A DNA stretch of 6,240 nt from Eubacteriales bacterium (GTDB taxonomy: Bacteria > Bacillota > Clostridia > Peptostreptococcales > Anaerovoracaceae): the NCBI GenBank assembly GCA_028692535.1, contig JAQUXD010000099.1, forward strand, positions 1 to 6,240, given 5' to 3'. Of this stretch, positions 4,428 to 6,240 are shown piece after piece. The notes under the pieces were generated by a model. It was not told where the DNA came from. It saw only the letters and a program-made list of their open reading frames with translations, and did not search any database. Made by a program: the position numbers and the translations under genes. Position 1 is the first letter of the stretch; each line of letters begins with the position of its first letter.

Positions 4428-6026
4428 ATGAGTTCCCAATATGTACTGAAAATGGAGGGCATCACCAAAGAATACTTTGGGAATTGCGTTCTCAATGACG
4501 TGAACCTGTCGGTCCGCCCCGGAGAGATCCACGCTCTGATGGGCGAAAACGGCGCGGGAAAATCTACGTTGATGAACGTGCTGTTCGGCATGCCTGTCAT
4601 CCATAACACAGGTGGTTTTTCCGGCACCATCGAGGTAGACGGCGTGTCCGTCTCGGTCGAAAGTCCTCAGAAAGCCATGGAATTGGGCATTGGTATGGTT
4701 CATCAGGAATTCATGCTGATTCCCGGATTTACCGTTACTGAAAACATTAAAATCGGACGTGAAAAGACGACACCGGGTATTGCAAGTCGTATCTTCGGGA
4801 AAGCGCTGGAAAAACTCGATACAGATTCCATGCGGAAGGATGCCCGAAAAGCCTTGGATACCATCGGACTTAACATAGAAGAATATGTAAAAGTAAAGGG
4901 TTTGCCTGTCGGCTATATGCAATTCATTGAAATCGCCAGGGAAATCGACAAAACCGGAATTAAAATTCTGATCTTTGACGAACCCACTGCTGTTTTAACG
5001 GAAAGCGAAGCAGACAGACTCCTGGAGGCCATGCGTGTTATCGCTTCCAAAGGAATCGCGATCCTGTTTATCACTCACCGACTGGATGAGGTGATTGCTG
5101 TTACCGACGGCATGACGATTTTGCGCGACGGACAGTTTGTGAAACAGCTGGAAACGAAAAGCACCAACGCGATAGAGATCGCCGAACTGATGATCGGCAG
5201 AAAAGTTGAAAAGCTTCTGGACGATGCGGAAGACGAAAGAACTCTGTCTGAAAATGACATCATACTGAGCTTGAAGGATTACTATGTGAACATGCCCGGT
5301 GAAAAAGTCAAAGGGATCGACATGGAAGTGCGAAGAGGAGAAATCTTCGGGATCGGCGGCCTGGCAGGACAAGGAAAACTGGGGATTCCCAACGGGATCA
5401 TGGGATTGTACGATTCAGAAGGTACAATCGTTTTGGACGGTGTTCCTGTAAACCCCACCAAGCTGGGCGATGCCCTAAAGAAGGGGATTGCGTTTGTTTC
5501 CGAGGATCGGCGCGGCGTCGGACTCCTTTTGGAAGAATCCATTGAGCATAACATTGCGTTTACTGCCATGCAGATCAATGGATCTTACTTGAAGAGTATC
5601 GGTGTTGGGAAGCTTTATGATGGCAAGAGCGGGAGAGCCCACGCAGAAGAAATGATCCGCAAGTTGGACATCCGTTGCACCAGCGCCGCCCAAAGGGCAG
5701 GTGCTTTGTCCGGTGGAAATCAGCAGAAGGTCTGTCTTGCGCGTGCGCTGGCCCTGAATCCCAAATTGCTCATTGTATCTGAGCCTACCCGGGGAATCGA
5801 TATCGGCGCAAAAAAACTTGTGATAGAGCTGCTGGCTACGCTTAACAGGAAAGAAGGAATGACTGTCATCGTTGTCAGTTCGGAACTCAATGAGCTGCGT
5901 AGCATCTGTGACAGGATCGCCATCGTTTCGGAAGGCAAGATCGCCAGCATTAAGAAGCCGGACGATTCGGACGCATCCTTTGGCTTGGCGATGGCCGGTT
6001 ATAAAGAGGGAGGGAAACAATCATGA
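4428..6026 (+). CDS. Double-domain ABC importer ATPase (RbsA/MglA/BMP-type)
   Basis: A 532-residue cytoplasmic ATPase with two fused nucleotide-binding domains that powers the importer. NBD1 (about 5-255): Walker A GENGAGKST 39-47, Q-loop Q93 in VHQEF, Walker B plus catalytic E185 in ILIFDEPTA, and H-loop H217 in ITHRLDE. Its signature is degenerate (LPVGYMQ, 159-165). NBD2 (about 277-525): the Walker A is degenerate (GLAGQGKLG, 311-319), SEDRRGVGL 358-366 is typical of the RbsA/MglA class, the signature LSGGNQQK 428-435 is intact, Walker B reads LLIVSEPTRGID with serine in place of the aspartate, and the H-loop histidine is replaced (VSSELNE). This pattern leaves one full composite ATP site, as is common in this class. 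It is slightly longer than the usual 500 residues. The stop TGA overlaps the permease ATG (ATGA), so the two are probably translationally coupled. Sugar-type annotation would rest on class only; with a DUF3798 partner the cargo is open. Confidence 0.95.
   Translation: MSSQYVLKMEGITKEYFGNCVLNDVNLSVRPGEIHALMGENGAGKSTLMNVLFGMPVIHNTGGFSGTIEVDGVSVSVESPQKAMELGIGMVHQEFMLIPGFTVTENIKIGREKTTPGIASRIFGKALEKLDTDSMRKDARKALDTIGLNIEEYVKVKGLPVGYMQFIEIAREIDKTGIKILIFDEPTAVLTESEADRLLEAMRVIASKGIAILFITHRLDEVIAVTDGMTILRDGQFVKQLETKSTNAIEIAELMIGRKVEKLLDDAEDERTLSENDIILSLKDYYVNMPGEKVKGIDMEVRRGEIFGIGGLAGQGKLGIPNGIMGLYDSEGTIVLDGVPVNPTKLGDALKKGIAFVSEDRRGVGLLLEESIEHNIAFTAMQINGSYLKSIGVGKLYDGKSGRAHAEEMIRKLDIRCTSAAQRAGALSGGNQQKVCLARALALNPKLLIVSEPTRGIDIGAKKLVIELLATLNRKEGMTVIVVSSELNELRSICDRIAIVSEGKIASIKKPDDSDASFGLAMAGYKEGGKQS
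6006..6014 (+). promoter_or_regulatory. Ribosome binding site of the permease inside the ATPase 3' end
   Basis: GAGGGAGGG lies within the last codons of the ATPase gene, 8 nt before the permease ATG at 6023. It supports both that start and coupled translation. Confidence 0.75.
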
Positions 6027-6240
6027 AAGACAGATTATCCGGCGTGATCAAATCCATTGGTCTGCCCCGCATCATCATCTTTGCTTTCTTTCTGCTTGTT
6101 GTTTTCGGCGCCTATTACTACGGTCTCGGGCTCCCCGCACTTTTCGGCAGTGTGCTGCGACGCTGGGGAATGTTCGGAATCCTGGTCCTTGCCATGGTCC
6201 CTGCCATCCAATGCGGCATCGGGCCCAATTTCGGAGTCAG
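6023..6240 (+). CDS. ABC importer permease, N-terminal part (partial)
   Basis: The first 72 codons of a membrane protein that continues past the right edge. It opens with a short basic segment (MKDRLSGVIK). A hydrophobic segment at about residues 14-33 (GLPRIIIF to GAYYYG) is the probable first transmembrane helix. A second begins near residue 50 (MFGILVLAMVPAIQ) and leads into CGIGPNFGV, typical of the start of BPD_transp_2 permeases of the RbsC/BMP class, in which a similar glycine-rich segment follows the second helix. The ATG overlaps the ATPase stop by 4 bp (ATGA) and has its own GAGGGAGGG site. It would form the channel driven by the ATPase. Operons of this type often carry a second permease; that cannot be seen here. 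Confidence 0.88.
   Translation, partial: MKDRLSGVIKSIGLPRIIIFAFFLLVVFGAYYYGLGLPALFGSVLRRWGMFGILVLAMVPAIQCGIGPNFGV

Noticed and set aside
5475..6020. Minus-strand open frames opposite the ATPase gene (also 4371-4922 and 4995-5372)
   Set aside because: They are antisense to well-conserved ATPase motifs, have low-complexity or implausible translations and no recognisable domains.

Overview
The window looks like chromosome from an anaerobic, amino-acid- or peptide-fermenting Clostridia-type Firmicute. This is inferred from gene content (a CoA-dehydratase activase-family protein, a YgeY-type M20 hydrolase, a PepV-type dipeptidase and a DUF3798 lipoprotein ABC system), strong GGAGG-type ribosome binding sites, extended -10 promoters and moderate GC. 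The species cannot be named from the sequence alone.

Layout: (i) 1-213, the last 70 codons of a large 2-hydroxyacyl-CoA dehydratase activase-related protein entering from the left. (ii) 214-251, a perfect 13-bp hairpin between convergent genes, usable as a terminator from both sides. (iii) 265-1443 on the minus strand, a YgeY-family M20 metallohydrolase. (iv) 1444-1595, a divergent promoter region with two back-to-back promoters whose -35 boxes overlap. (v) 1596-2963, a PepV/Sapep-type M20 dipeptidase. (vi) 2964-3134, a promoter and a leader with a two-tier hairpin. (vii) 3135-4265, a DUF3798 substrate-binding lipoprotein. (viii) 4266-4427, an intergenic region with a strong 13-bp hairpin. 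(ix) 4428-6026, a double-domain sugar/nucleoside-type ABC ATPase. (x) 6023 to the right edge, the first 72 codons of the ABC permease, overlapping the ATPase stop by ATGA. No stretch longer than 300 bases lacks a gene.

How the parts may fit: the lipoprotein, ATPase and permease form one importer operon of the broad RbsABC/BMP class, probably continuing past the right edge. Its substrate is not known from the sequence. The two M20 metallohydrolases upstream are divergently transcribed from a shared control region and act on small amide or peptide substrates in the cytoplasm. A working hypothesis is that the importer brings in a small nitrogenous compound (peptide, nucleoside or purine-derived) that one or both hydrolases process. 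The least understood and most interesting part is the DUF3798 transporter and its structured leader and intergenic RNA. No mobile element, CRISPR array, tRNA or rRNA was seen.
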